Assembly: GCA_029962745.1 (NCBI GenBank)
Contig: JAPZVO010000048.1
Location: 62,001-126,000 of the forward strand
Length of the DNA: 64,000 nucleotides
Direction of reading: 5' to 3'
DNA from: Echinometra lucunter
Lineage: Eukaryota; Echinodermata; Echinoidea; Camarodonta; Echinometridae
Under the pieces are notes generated by a model. It did no database searches, was not told where the DNA came from, and saw only the letters and a list, made by a program, of their open reading frames with translations. Position 1 is the stretch's first letter, and the number at the start of each line of letters is the position of its first letter. The translations under genes and the position numbers were made by a program. Positions 21,253 through 31,922 of this stretch are shown here, piece by piece.

Positions 21253-22035
21253 TAGACCAATTTCACCTCCGGTTAATGTATTTGGCCCTCTATCGGCGAC
21301 GCCATTGCTGCGGTGGGCAAGCGCGCTGACCGCGATTGGCTCTGTGTACAAAATGAATGTAAGATATGAGATATGCCCTAATATTGTTCCATTTACTTTA
21401 TTCTAGATCAATAAAATAAAGCATGGATACATGGGTACATGAGATAAGACAATGACCATATCTGACAGATGAAGGTATGATGTATTTTTGTACTTTCGAT
21501 AGTTTTTCAACTTAGTTCTGTCAGTTCGATTGCAGCATAGAAGCCGTAGTAAACGGGAGCCCTCAATCTTACCCTGTTTACAGAGTCATGTTTTCACTCA
21601 TTAAATTTTACGCCAAAGTACATAATGATAATGTTTCTTGACTTCAAAGTCTTTTCTGTTGATACTTTTACCCACTGGCGACGGATTCCTTCGCATTGCT
21701 TACGGAAACCTGTGTAGGGATTACGGCTTCTCACACAAACAGGCTTCAGGAGTCAAAAGCGAGTGAATTTCGCACTCAGTTAGCTTCCAATTTTTAAACT
21801 TTCTCCAATTCTTGTGGCACTCGAGCACCGCACAGCTGCGACCTGAACTTCCCTGACAATTCCTCATTGCAAATATTAAAAGAAATCTGCGTAAATTCTT
21901 CAAAATAGACAAAAAATCGAACGAATGTACATAACGCGCTATTGACTTGTGTACTATAAAAGTTGGAGCGCCCACCGCAGTATGTCGAACTGTGTCGAAC
22001 AGTCTGCTGCCCTCTTGCGTTGTGAAATTGGTCTA
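21253..22035. mobile_element. TA-flanked inverted-repeat element (783 bp)
   Basis: Starts TAGACCAATTTCAC and ends GTGAAATTGGTCTA, flanked by TA at 21251-21252 and 22036-22037. Subterminal GCGGTGGGC (about 21310) and GCCCACCGC (about 21970) are also complementary. No transposase is visible. Tc1/mariner-like by target duplication only. Confidence 0.7.
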
Positions 22036-22124
22036 TAGGTAACTTGATTGAAGAATATCTGTTATACTTTAAGCATTCTGTTAACGGAATAAACGCAATT
22101 ATCAATTCCAATTGGCAAAAATAT

Positions 22125-22199
22125 CTGCGTGAGGATTCGAACCCTTGACTATTTTACCGAGTGAAATATAGCCGTTTTGGGCCAATGCGCCACAAGCAG
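22125..22199 (-). tRNA. tRNA-like sequence (pseudogene or SINE head)
   Basis: On the minus strand the 75-nt sequence runs from CTGCTTG to CACGCAG, giving an acceptor stem with six of seven pairs. It contains an A-box-like TGGCGCATTGG and a perfect B box GGTTCGAATCC at normal spacing. The anticodon arm is poorly formed, so a functional tRNA is unlikely. A decayed tRNA gene or the promoter region of a tRNA-derived SINE both fit. Confidence 0.55.
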
Positions 22200-24000
22200 T
22201 TGACGCTCAGCGGGTGCCCGTTAGAAATTTAAACCCGGCAATTATGCTAGTCTACAATATTGCGCATGCGCAAGGGACAAAAAGTTCGCTGGGAAAAAAT
22301 TTCGCATCCGGGACAGACACGACTTGCTATGGTATGGTCTACATCCAATATGAGGAAAAAATATCCCTTTTGATCTGGATTGGAAATGCAGCTTTTAATA
22401 CTGTCTAAACAATATCCTTGCACGATTTATCGTCGATTTCTTCGTAACATCTGTATTTACTTATTTATAGCTAAGATCAACATTCGGGAGGAATTTCATT
22501 GCTGCAAACCAAGGCTTTAATCTTAAGCCTTACATCTCCCAAGGAGGTCGATTTTTAGATATGTGCTTTAGGGATTTAAGAGCATTACAGGCTTGCATCC
22601 ATTTGAATTTTTTTCGTTTGTATTAAAGCAAAGATGAACAATTATTGTCAAAAGATCTAACTGTGATTCTAGCTTTAAACAAGTACTAGTCTCTGCTGAA
22701 GTACTTTTACACCTAACAAATGTGGGTGAATAATTTTTGGAGCGTATTCCAGGTGAAACTTGTTTACTGATGACAGAGGGTAATATTTTTCTAAATGTAA
22801 GAAATGTGATAAAACGTTTGGCCATGCCATTTACACCAATGATACCACTAGAACAAATGCCAGTTAGATTTGAGTTCAAGATAAAGGTTTTATTTTGCAG
22901 GTTAGGAACGAACCCTGACCTTCATATTGCGGAAGGATATTTCATTCAAAAGTGCTAAAATAGTTTGAGTTACGCTATATGTCAATACAGGCTATAATCA
23001 AGTAGGGATATTTTGTTCAAATACGTTGATCAGCTAGTAGAATTCTGCTGAAATGTAACATGCATTTTAGCTATTCTTTTCCAAGGGGGTGAGGAACTTG
23101 TTTTCTTTTTGAGCAAGACTATTAGCGACACTGAGTATTGCATACTTGGCACAACCCTTCCCAACCGTCTCGTCATTCTCGAACGTAAACATGTTCTTTG
23201 CGGGGTTTCCCAATTTGTGATGTGGGGGGATTGTATGACATCAGCGCTTATTATAAATACGCTATAGTCATGTGTAAAATACAGGAGCAAAATGTAGGGG
23301 CTAGTCAAAAGCACGTGGCGTATACTATATAATAGCGGGGGGGGGGGGGTAGTTTGATATACTGACGCTGCTCATGAAATATTTTGTTCTGAGATCACGG
23401 AGAATACATGTAATTTGATAGTTGTGCTATACCCTAGCCCAAGTTTTTTTTTTTCTTCAACCTTTGGAAAGGTTATATTGCAGTGGTTAAATTTAAATAA
23501 GCTTTCTCATGCAGACCCTATTAACATCCGTGCAGACGCTACCAGCATTTATTCGGGGGGGGGGGGGGGATTACAGACATATACATGTATGCATATCCTC
23601 CATTATTTCTATAAAATTGCGTGAGCTAGGATCCAGGATGCAGGATGTGTTGCTGCCATATATCATGTTACAGTCTGCGTCAGTAGACTAGGGAGAATCT
23701 GAATTGTGTCTTGTGTACTCATATGGTTCAACCACATTTCCCTGTTTCAACAGTACAGCTAGCGTTTATTGTTCCCTGCGTATACGCTTCTGATCATGAT
23801 TACCATGTACATGGTCATAAATCTATGTCAAAAGAACTGAACTTTGACCGTAGGCTATTAATTTTTCAACCGTTTGAAAGAAAAAAAAAAAAGAGAAAAA
23901 AAGTTCATGTGACATCAGGCCACAGGTGGCCTGATACTGCTGTAATGTTTATAAACACTTATACCTAGAAGGGAAAACCAGTTAGACCATTAAGATTTTC
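22200..24000. other. Intergenic sequence, no gene supported
   Basis: AT-rich sequence with G runs at about 23337-23349 and 23555-23569. A C-x2-C-D-K-T-F-like stretch near 22800 is too weak to call a zinc finger. Confidence 0.5.
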
Positions 24001-25441
24001 TTTTTTTTGCAGGAGTTTCTGCATTTATTGTCAAATCAAATAACAAATTTACAAATAATAGTAAGAAATATACAACATAATTGATCAAATTCCAAATGTG
24101 ACAGTTAAATAACAAATGACAACAGAATAAAGACATGATTATAAGTAGAAATGAACAAGTAGAAAAGAAAAAAGAATGCAGGGACCAGCTAGCTTAAGCA
24201 AAATGCTTGAATGTATAGCAGCCAGTGGAAAGGGCTACATGGAAACCATAATGAATATAAATGTCTATATCATAAAAGCGATGTCACTAACTGAAAAAAA
24301 AAAATTACTACAAAAAAGGGGGATAGGGGGAAGGAAGGGGGTGAGGCGAAGTGTGTGCAAGTGGGCACGTGCAGGTGAGAAGTTTACGAATAAGTGGATG
24401 GTAAATACTTATTTAAAGAAGCTTTAAAAGAAATAGGGATACGGCGTGTTTAATATCAAAAGGTAAATTATTCCAAACATCTGGACCGTGATGTCTTATC
24501 GTTTTCTGAGCTATGATTAATTTTGGATTTGTTAAATTAAGATCTGATGAATGTCGTTTATGGTAGGAATGGACATCTCTGTTGTAGATAAAACAATTCT
24601 AAAAGGATAGTGGTGTAGCGTTGGTGGAAAATTTATACATAAATATAAGCAGTTTGATAGGTGTGAATATCGTTAATTTTTAATGTTTTAAACTTATAAA
24701 ATATATGATCAGTATGGGCTAACTAATGAGAGAACAGATACGGAGTGCTTTCTTTTGAAGACGCAATATGGTGTCTATATTAATTTTGTTACTGTTTCCC
24801 CTTACTATGTTACAGTACGATATATGTGACAAAATAAATGAGTTATAAAGCATTAATAGTGATCTTTGAGAAAGATAATATTTCAGTTTATATAAAATGC
24901 CTATGCCTCTTGCTACCAACATGCTAATGTTACGAACGTGACTATTCCAAGTTACATTTAAGTCGATCAATATACCTCGAAATTTTGTTTCTTGTTTTTC
25001 GGTAACGGACATGTCATCAATGAAAATATTATTACGAAATACATGGGTAGAATTAATGTGTTTAAAGTACGTGAAGTTTGTTTTGTTTATATTGAAGGAG
25101 AGTTTATTGGATTTAAACCACAATGATAAATTCTTTAATTCTTGATTCAGAGTTGTAGAAAAGCATGTTTAAATTTTGGTATGAATGAAATATGTTAGTA
25201 TCATCTGCAAATAAAACGTATGATAGTAATGGTGATGCATTGACAATATCATTCATAGAATACAGCAAGCGACCTAAGATTGAGCCCTGTGGTACTCTAC
25301 ATTTCACAGTACATATATTAGATGATTTGGATTTGAAATATTGACGCCTATGATCTAAATAGTCCTTAAACCAGGAAAGTGCGATCCTTCTGATGCCATA
25401 TGTCTTTAATTTACATAATAGTATAGCATGATCCATTGTAA
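24001..25441 (-). pseudogene. LINE ORF2, 3' half (reverse transcriptase catalytic region to 3' end)
   Basis: On the minus strand it begins near 25441 with DHAILLCKL, then RVPQGSILG at about 25294-25268 and the catalytic YVLFADDTN at about 25220-25190, i.e. the reverse transcriptase palm motifs of a CR1/L2/Jockey-type non-LTR retrotransposon. A thumb and connection region follows (25123-24719). A broken C-terminal domain ends in HHGPDVWNNLPFDIK near 24440, with the ORF end near 24412. About 400 bp of 3' UTR leads to an A run (T run on the plus strand, about 24000-24008). Frameshifts and stops make it inactive. The upstream part of the same family is present in inverted orientation at 25770-26848. 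Confidence 0.85.
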
Positions 25442-25544
25442 GTAGTAATAGTGTACGTATAACGTCATAACTAATCACTATTATTCCAAACAATAGAAAT
25501 ATGTATGATGAAATAATCCTCTTGTTCTTAACCATAGAGTATGA

Positions 25545-25769
25545 ATTTTAATCCTCTTAGAAAATATTAATTGGATTAGATATGATCCATAAAATATGAA
25601 AATATAGATATGAATTATGGAAATATGAAATATGACATCATAACACAACATAAATATGAATTTCGGAAATATGACATATGGATTATGTCTTCGCAAACAA
25701 TAAAAATATGAAACATGGGAATATGAAATAAGAAAAATATGAATTATGACATCATACTTCCATAGAATT
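25545..25769. repeat. Degenerate ATATGAA minisatellite
   Basis: Irregular repetition of GAAATATGAAATATGACAT-type units separates the two oppositely oriented LINE pieces. It is not part of the LINE as seen in the copy at 34124-35220. Confidence 0.6.
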
Positions 25770-26848
25770 GACATTTTCTCAAACGTATACTAAAAACAGA
25801 TAGTAATGGAATAATATATAACGATATCTCAGACCATCTACCAATTTTCACGATATGTTCAGATAACAAACGGTTACATCAATTTTCAAATAAAGAACAC
25901 ATTACTCGACGAAAAGAAACCAAACGCAACAAAGAGTCCCTAAAAACAGATTTGAGTATCGAAAGTTGGCAAGATGTTTTTCATGAGACAGATGTTAATA
26001 ATTCATATGAAATATTTATAAAAATGTGCCTCTGACAAGATTAACCTTCAGCAAAAAGAAGAATAAACAACCGTGGACCACTCAAGGAATAATAAAATCA
26101 ATATTTACTCGTAATAGATTATACAAGATATCACTTCCTTTGGAACATCAAAACAAATATAAAATATACCGTAATAAGCTAACTTCTATTATCCGCTTAG
26201 CACGAAAATCATACTTTTCTGACAAAATTGAAAGCCATAAAGACAATAACAAAACATTATGGCATGCAATTAATGAAATGCTATGTAAAAAAAGGAGAAA
26301 ATGTACAAAATGTTGAATTTTTAGAGAATGGAAATTACATTAAAGACACTGGTTTTATTGCCGATGCATTTAATACATATTTCACTAATGTTGGCCCAAA
26401 ATTGGCTCAAAGATTGTTACTAATGATAATGATTTTTCACAATATTTAAATAATCATACTGAGCACTCATTATTTTTTAATCCAACGAATGTTCATGAAG
26501 TTTTAGAAATCGTTCGATCTCTAAGTCCTTCTAAATCTAGTGGCCATGATGGAATAAGTGTATATCTATTAAAACAAATTATTCATTTCCTTGCTTCCCC
26601 GCTGGCACATATTTTCAATCTATCTCTTTCCTAGGGAATTTTTCCTGATTCACTACAACTTGCCAAAAATAATTCCAATATATGAAAAAGATGACCCATG
26701 CCATATTGCAAACTATCGCCCAACCTCGTTGTTGCCAAGCTTTAATTTTCTACAATACTTGAAAAAATTGTTTACAAACGTTTATACTCCTTTTCTATTA
26801 ATTCCCAACAATTATGGCTTCAGAAAAAATCATTTGACTGACTAAGCA
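25770..26848 (+). pseudogene. LINE ORF2, inverted 5' segment (endonuclease end to reverse transcriptase fingers)
   Basis: Starts inside the apurinic-like endonuclease domain (DSNGIIYNDISDHLPIFT near 25800-25850, the SDH catalytic motif), passes through the linker, and ends in the reverse transcriptase N-terminus with PSKSSGHDGIS at about 26530, then NYRPTSLLPSF and NNYGFRKNHLTD at 26810-26843. It stops about where the minus-strand 3' half begins, with a short gap in family coordinates. It carries multiple frame changes. Same family as 24001-25441 and 31319-35220. Confidence 0.8.
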
Positions 26849-27753
26849 ATTTTATAAGCTAACTAAGTGAGGCTACCAAGACCGGCAGCACAGAACGGAG
26901 GTCGAAGAAGGGCAGACTCTGTCTAAACGAAAAGATGGTCGCCTCCATATTACGACAAATACGCGAGGGTTATTTGGACATTTCATCAATCATGACCGAA
27001 TGCTACGCCATAACCAGCATGCCAACGTTTCAAAGTCTGGATTGTATCATGATCAAAGAAGGGGACGATCTCCAACGACTCACAAACTATATCATATAAC
27101 ATTGCCTACTACCAGAGAACCACCAACAAAGCTACAGACGTTGCTTGGCAGCGGTTTGTTATTTCATGTTCATTTCGCATCATGCACAACTGTCTCAAGA
27201 GAAGAAGCAGGATTTTCTGCATATTTTCATTGCCGGACTTCAACATTACAACATTGACTAGCCAGATGCACTACCAATTCGTTTTTCTCGTGTATGCATC
27301 ATCATCATGAAACTAATTGTTCCTTTCATGTACTACATTAATAATCTCGATTTGAACCGTTTGTAATGAAAATTTTATGACCATGACAGTATAATGTATA
27401 TAATGTAGTGAATAACACGGATTTGAACGGATTGAAAAGAATGTCTCATATGTATATATTTTTACATCGCTTGAGAAAGATATTAAGATCACTTGTATGA
27501 TAATCATTAAAAGCAAAGAAATTATATAAGTGAATGCAAATGAAAAGATTACAAAGAAATGTTTGTGAATTTATATTTTGCTGATGAATTAGGAAGATAT
27601 GTAAATATTAATCGAAATTAAATTTCATGTAAAAATTTTCAATTTCGATTTCAATGTTGAAACGTTTTCTTTCATTATAACCATTGTGTATTGAATGATG
27701 TTTGCATTTGTGGGCTTTGCGGTGTGTCCGTGAGGTTGAGAGAATGGGTCTTT
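26849..27753. other. Sequence of unknown origin between LINE and virus-like cluster
   Basis: No domain recognised in about 900 bp. It may belong to the Polinton-like element upstream of the integrase or to the host. The second half (27310-27750) is very AT-rich. Confidence 0.4.
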
Positions 27754-28850
27754 TAGAGAAAGTATTAAAGGAGATATATTATGATCCTACCCATCCAGCC
27801 AGTTTTTAGGGTGTACAAAAGTTGTGGAAGGCGGTGAAAGAAATAGGGTTGAGACCCGGGGTTGAGAATGCCAGTTTGGAGAGAGTGAAGGATTGGTTAG
27901 CACAACAAGATGCTTACACGTTGCATGCACCAGCGAGAAAGGCTTTCAAAAGAAATGTGTGAGAGTGAGGGGGTTGGATGAGATTTGGGAGGCAGACTTA
28001 GTAGATGTGCAAAACTTTAAAAATTCAATGGAAATTACCATTATTTACTGACATGTATAGGGGTAATATCAAAATATGCTTGGGTGGTCCCCCTTAAGAA
28101 TAAGACGGGGAAGGACATTGTCCGTGCATTTGATACAATTTTACATGAGGGCCGTGTGCCAATCATGCTGCATACGGACAAAGGCTCCGAATTTAAAAAT
28201 AAAAAGTTTCAGCAATTTCTGAAGGCAAAAGACATTCATCATTATACGACAGAAAATGAGACAAAAGCGAGCATTTCGGAGAGGTTCAATAGGACACTCC
28301 TTACAAAGATGTGCCGATACTTCACTTTCAAAAACCTCGTTTAAATACATCGATATTTTGAAAGATTTGGTCGAAGGCTACAACAATACGGTCCAGTCAA
28401 GCATTAACATGAAACCGATAGATGTCAGTATCGAGAATCAGAAACGGGCTTTGAATAACCTGTACAAAAGGCGTAACAATAAACCCCCAAAGAAAAGAAA
28501 GACCCACCTATTCAAGTACCAGTTGGGTGATCAGTTCGCATCATTAAAACAAAGATGAGGTTTGAAAAGGGGTACGAGGCCAATTACTCGCGACAAATAT
28601 TTACAATTAGTGGACGGAATAAAAGACAGATACCCGTTTACAGAGTGAACGATTACAATGGCAAGCAAATAAAAGGGACATTTTATGAACATGAACTTAA
28701 AAATTGTTGAAAAAGAAGGGTGACAAGTACAACATTGAAAAAATACTGCGTACACGTACACGCAGAGGAAAGAAGGAATATTTGGTTCGTTGGGAAGGAT
28801 ATGGAAAAGAATTTGATAGCTGGGTGCAGAACGTGACAAACCATTAAACA
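27754..28850 (+). pseudogene. Polinton/adintovirus-like integrase with chromodomain (broken)
   Basis: Related to the F54H12.3 family of Maverick/Polinton integrases. The start at 27754 is followed by MGLLEKVLKEIYYDPTHP, a region that aligns with the family N-terminus. The DDE core is visible as ADLVDV near 27995 (first Asp), HTDKGSEF near 28170 (second Asp) and the Glu in ASISERFN near 28270-28290. A C-terminal chromodomain with EYLVRWEGYGKEFDSW (about 28770-28820) would be expected to bind histone marks and guide insertion. Damage: stops at 27808 and 27959, and frame changes near 27960, 28050, 28320, 28560 and 28710. It leads the capsid cluster in the same direction. Confidence 0.85.
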
Positions 28851-28915
28851 TCGTAACAGTGGGTACTTAAAACCATTTTACCAGCCGTTTATCTTGAGAG
28901 AAGGGTGTATCTAAA

Positions 28916-29683
28916 ATGGGCTCCCATTTTTATGTCACGTTGCCGAGCAACAGCTCCATGGCCTATTATCTCAATAACAAAACCTACCAGTATACAACTA
29001 AACTGCATGGTCATATTACTCTGAATGACGATTATGAGGTTAGTCTGGCAGAAATCCAGTTTCAACGAACGTGGAACAATGTCAACGAGAGCAATAACGT
29101 CTTTACTGTCTACAGTAAAAGCGTTGATTCAGACGGTGTGCCGTTGGTATCATCGATTATTTTACCAGAAGGTTATTACCATTCTGGAGAAGAACTTATT
29201 ACCGTCATCAATGGTGTTGTGGATAGACAGATCCGCTCTTCATTTGGGTTCTTTTAAAAACGCACAATGCGAAAGTGTTACATACAAATTGCAGAAGAGA
29301 AGGCCGTGATGATACCGTGTAGTTTAGCGAGGATGATGGGATTCAGGGGACAATGTTATCTTACAGAATCAACTTTAATTCCTCTCCCAATAGACGTTCA
29401 CATGTACTTTCACACGTTTTATGTTTATTCGGATATTGTACAACATCATCATATGGGGGATGAATCCGTACCGCTTTTGAGAACCGCCGCTGTCCTTCCG
29501 AACAAAGAGTCGGACAACATCATTTGTACCTACAGTTCCCCTCACTATGTTCCTCTAAAACTGTACCAGTTCGAAACGATAGATATTATATTAACGAATG
29601 AAACGGGTGAAGTTGTGCCATTTGAACGAGGGAAAGTCATAATGAAGTTACATTTCAGAGAACGCTCTTCCCCTCTCAATTAA
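28916..29683 (+). pseudogene. Putative minor capsid (penton-like) protein of the Polinton/adintovirus-like element
   Basis: A single frame of 255 codons with one internal TAA at 29255-29257. The start MGSHFYVTLPSNSS and the pattern YYLNNKTYQYTTKLHGHITL followed by VSLAEIQF resemble the conserved family located next to F54H12.2-type major capsid genes in animal genomes. The second half contains HMYFHTFYVYSDIV and a C-terminal beta-rich segment ending KVIMKLHFRER. A single-jelly-roll penton role is inferred from neighbourhood and family association, not from a structural comparison. It lies 66 bp after the integrase remnant and 18 bp before the next ORF. Confidence 0.65.
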
Positions 29684-29701
29684 AAAAGAACACAAAATAA
29701 A

Positions 29702-30050
29702 ATGGTTCGCCCTATTGTAATATTTCACCGCCAGATTGGCTCTGGTTTACCCGTCTTTAGAGGTGCACCCATGCAGAGAGGTCACGGTCTTGGGAGTTTG
29801 GTCATGTTTGGGCATTTCCCATGGCAAAACCGCTTGTCAAAAAGGGGGCGTCCGCCTTGGGTAAAGAAGTCATGAATACGGGTTTTTCATTCATAATATT
29901 CAAATTTGAATATTATGAATGACACCCTCACTCAGCGGACAAAATTTGAAAGGGGCTATACGAAGAAGCACGTCGCTAGTGCTGGGAAAAGGTAGGCTTC
30001 CCCAACTCTTCATGGAATTCAAAACAAAGTAGGGCGCCTAAAAAGGGGGA
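29702..30050 (+). pseudogene. Small basic virion-type protein (pX/viroin-like), interrupted
   Basis: Starts MVRPIVIFHRQIGSGLPVF, then RGAPMQRGHGLGSL, a Gly- and Arg-rich N-terminus like small capsid-internal proteins encoded between penton and major capsid genes in adintovirus-like elements. The first frame stops near 29875. A continuation in another frame (about 29920-29995, NDTLTQRTKFERG) follows a perfect 36-bp palindrome at 29887-29922 that alters the frame. Function is inferred from position and composition only. Confidence 0.45.
29887..29922. repeat. Perfect 36-bp AT-rich palindrome
   Basis: Eighteen bases followed immediately by their exact reverse complement, centred on CAAATTTG. There is no spacer, so it could extrude as a cruciform. 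It lies in the middle of the small basic capsid-region gene. Confidence 0.95.
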
Positions 30051-30056
30051 GCCAAG

Positions 30057-30266
30057 ATGTTACTGGTGAAAAGAGTTTTAAAAAAACAACGACGGGGGAA
30101 AAAACGTGTCATTACATCGAAAAAGACCAAGTCGAAAACAGCTCGATTGCAAGACATTTTTAATGAACTTACGACACACAGTTTCACTATGGCACTGTTA
30201 CATAAAAAAGTGACCTCTGTTGTAAGACCGAATCGGACCTGTTCACGGTACCTTCTACATAAATGA
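30057..30266 (+). CDS. Small Lys/Arg-rich protein upstream of the major capsid gene
   Basis: Sixty-nine codons with many basic residues in the first half (RVLKKQRRGKKRV, then KKTKSKTARLQDIFNE). It overlaps the start of the major capsid frame by 4 bp (ATGA at 30263-30266). A DNA-condensing or capsid-internal role is plausible from charge and position but not shown. It is the only member of the cluster with no visible stop or shift; its full natural length is unknown. Confidence 0.45.
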   Translation: MLLVKRVLKKQRRGKKRVITSKKTKSKTARLQDIFNELTTHSFTMALLHKKVTSVVRPNRTCSRYLLHK

Positions 30267-31318
30267 GTATTGTGAAAGGACCTTGGGTGGAGTATCATTC
30301 TGTCAGCAGTATCACCGATGAGGGCCATATCGAATTCAACGTCGCTGGGACTTCAGAAGAATATGTGGACCTCTCTCAGACGATGCTCCGAGTCATGGTG
30401 AAAGTGACAAATCGTGACAACACCAATTTATTGGATGAATCTCCAGTGGGTCAAGTCAATGTCTTCTTACTGTCTCTTTTCAGCCAAATGGATGTCATGC
30501 TAAACGAGAAACTTGTGTCCCAAGCTTTCAACACCTACCCTTACAGGGCATACATTGAAGCGTTGTTGCATTACGGTTCGGAAACCAAGGAGTCTCAATT
30601 TACTCAACAACTCTTCTGCAAAGATGAGGCGGGGAAAATGGACATCGCCAACCTAAATCTACCCGACGGAAATGCTAATTCAGGACTGAAAAAAAACATC
30701 GTTCATTCAACAGAGCAAGCTCCTCCCGCTACTTGGACCGGTTTACGCTGATCGATTTTTTCAAGAAAGATTGTTGGTACCATGCGTGGACCTGAAACGC
30801 AAATTCAAAAGAAGTAAGGATGCCTTCTCGCTCTTATCGTCTGACGCCAACGCAGGGTACAAAGTCAGAATTGTTTCAGCTGCTCTCTACGTCCGGAGGG
30901 GAAAGACGAACCCGACTCTGATGGTTCCGCACGCAAAGACCATGGAAAAGATGACGGCAAAATATCCCCTCAATAAAGTCCACGTGAAAGCATTCTCACT
31001 GCCCGCCGGCAGCATGTCCATCATGTTATTGTCGGATTTGTGGACACCGATGCCTACAATGGTATGTACGGAAAGAATCCATATAACTTCAAACACCTCA
31101 ACCTCAACTTCATTTCCATCACGGTGGACGGAGAAATAGTACCGATGCAACCTCTAGGTCCAAACTTCAAAGAGGGACCAGGACAGAGCTACATTCACGC
31201 CTACAATTCTCTGTTCATGGGAACCAAAAGACTTTTCACAGACAAAGGATTATATATTGATCGGAGGTATCGGGGGTATACCCTCTTTGTGTTCGACCTC
31301 ACACCAGATCTTTCAGAT
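30263..31318 (+). pseudogene. Double-jelly-roll major capsid protein, F54H12.2-like (truncated)
   Basis: The product is recognised by KGPWVEYHSVSSIT, EFNVAGTSEEYVDLS, VFLLSLFSQMDVMLNEKLVS and NTYPYRAYIEALLHYG in the first 160 residues, and by NPYNFKHLNLNFISITVDG and GYTLFVFDLTPDLSDG at the end. These are hallmarks of the F54H12.2 family, the major capsid proteins of Polinton/adintovirus-like elements. Two frame changes, near 30710 and 31035, restore the original phase. At 31318-31319 the sequence passes directly into an antisense LINE, removing the C-terminus. The last ~15 residues of the open frame are therefore LINE-derived. Confidence 0.9.
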
Positions 31319-31534
31319 GGATGCATCGGCAATAAGACCAGTGACTTTAATGTAATTTCCATTCTCTAAAAATTCAACATTTTGTGCATTTTCTCCTTTT
31401 TTACCTAACATTTTATTAATTGTATGCCATAATGTTTTGTGATTGTCTTTATTGCTTTCAATTTTGTCAGAAAAGTATGATTTTCGTGCTAAGCGTATAA
31501 TATAAGTTAGCTTATTACGGCATATTTTATATTT
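31319..31534 (-). mobile_element. LINE copy 2, inner piece (linker to start of reverse transcriptase)
   Basis: Minus-strand sequence closely matches the plus-strand segment at about 26160-26370, including the AATTTCCATTCTCTAAAAAT block. It truncates the major capsid gene on its left and is interrupted on its right at 31535. The last four bases ATTT are duplicated at 34124-34127. Confidence 0.8.
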
Positions 31535-31890
31535 CGTCGCTGATTTTACGAACCGTCATAAACCTCATTTTTCGGTCAAATTTTCGGAACTAAGATTTAT
31601 TGATATTCTGAAAGCCCGTCCTCAATTCTACCGACTCACCAAATTTCAGACCAAAATTTTGATTATTTTAAGAATAAGAGTCAATTGAAAATTCGATCGA
31701 TACGTCATATCAGCTAAAGTGATTTTACGAAGTGGCCTAAAGCATTGTGACGGCATTATAAAACGCATTCGCGCGGGTTTATGACGCTTCGTAAAATCAC
31801 AATTTGTATGCGCGCAACACAAGTGCATGCATTATCCGTTGGGTTTAGGATGCTAATGAATTGCTAAAGTGAATACACCTACACCTACTA

Positions 31891-31922
<32 letters not shown>

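Noticed and set aside
22125..22199. Functional tRNA gene
   Set aside because: A and B boxes and acceptor stem are present but the anticodon arm does not fold convincingly; called tRNA-like only.
22737..22958. Possible C2H2 zinc-finger relic (CKKCDKTFG in another frame)
   Set aside because: Only one half-motif; the His pair and linker are missing and no neighbouring fingers are seen.
31319..31369. C-terminal residues of the major capsid open frame after 31318
   Set aside because: This DNA is antisense LINE sequence matching the region near 26330-26370, so these residues are not capsid-derived.
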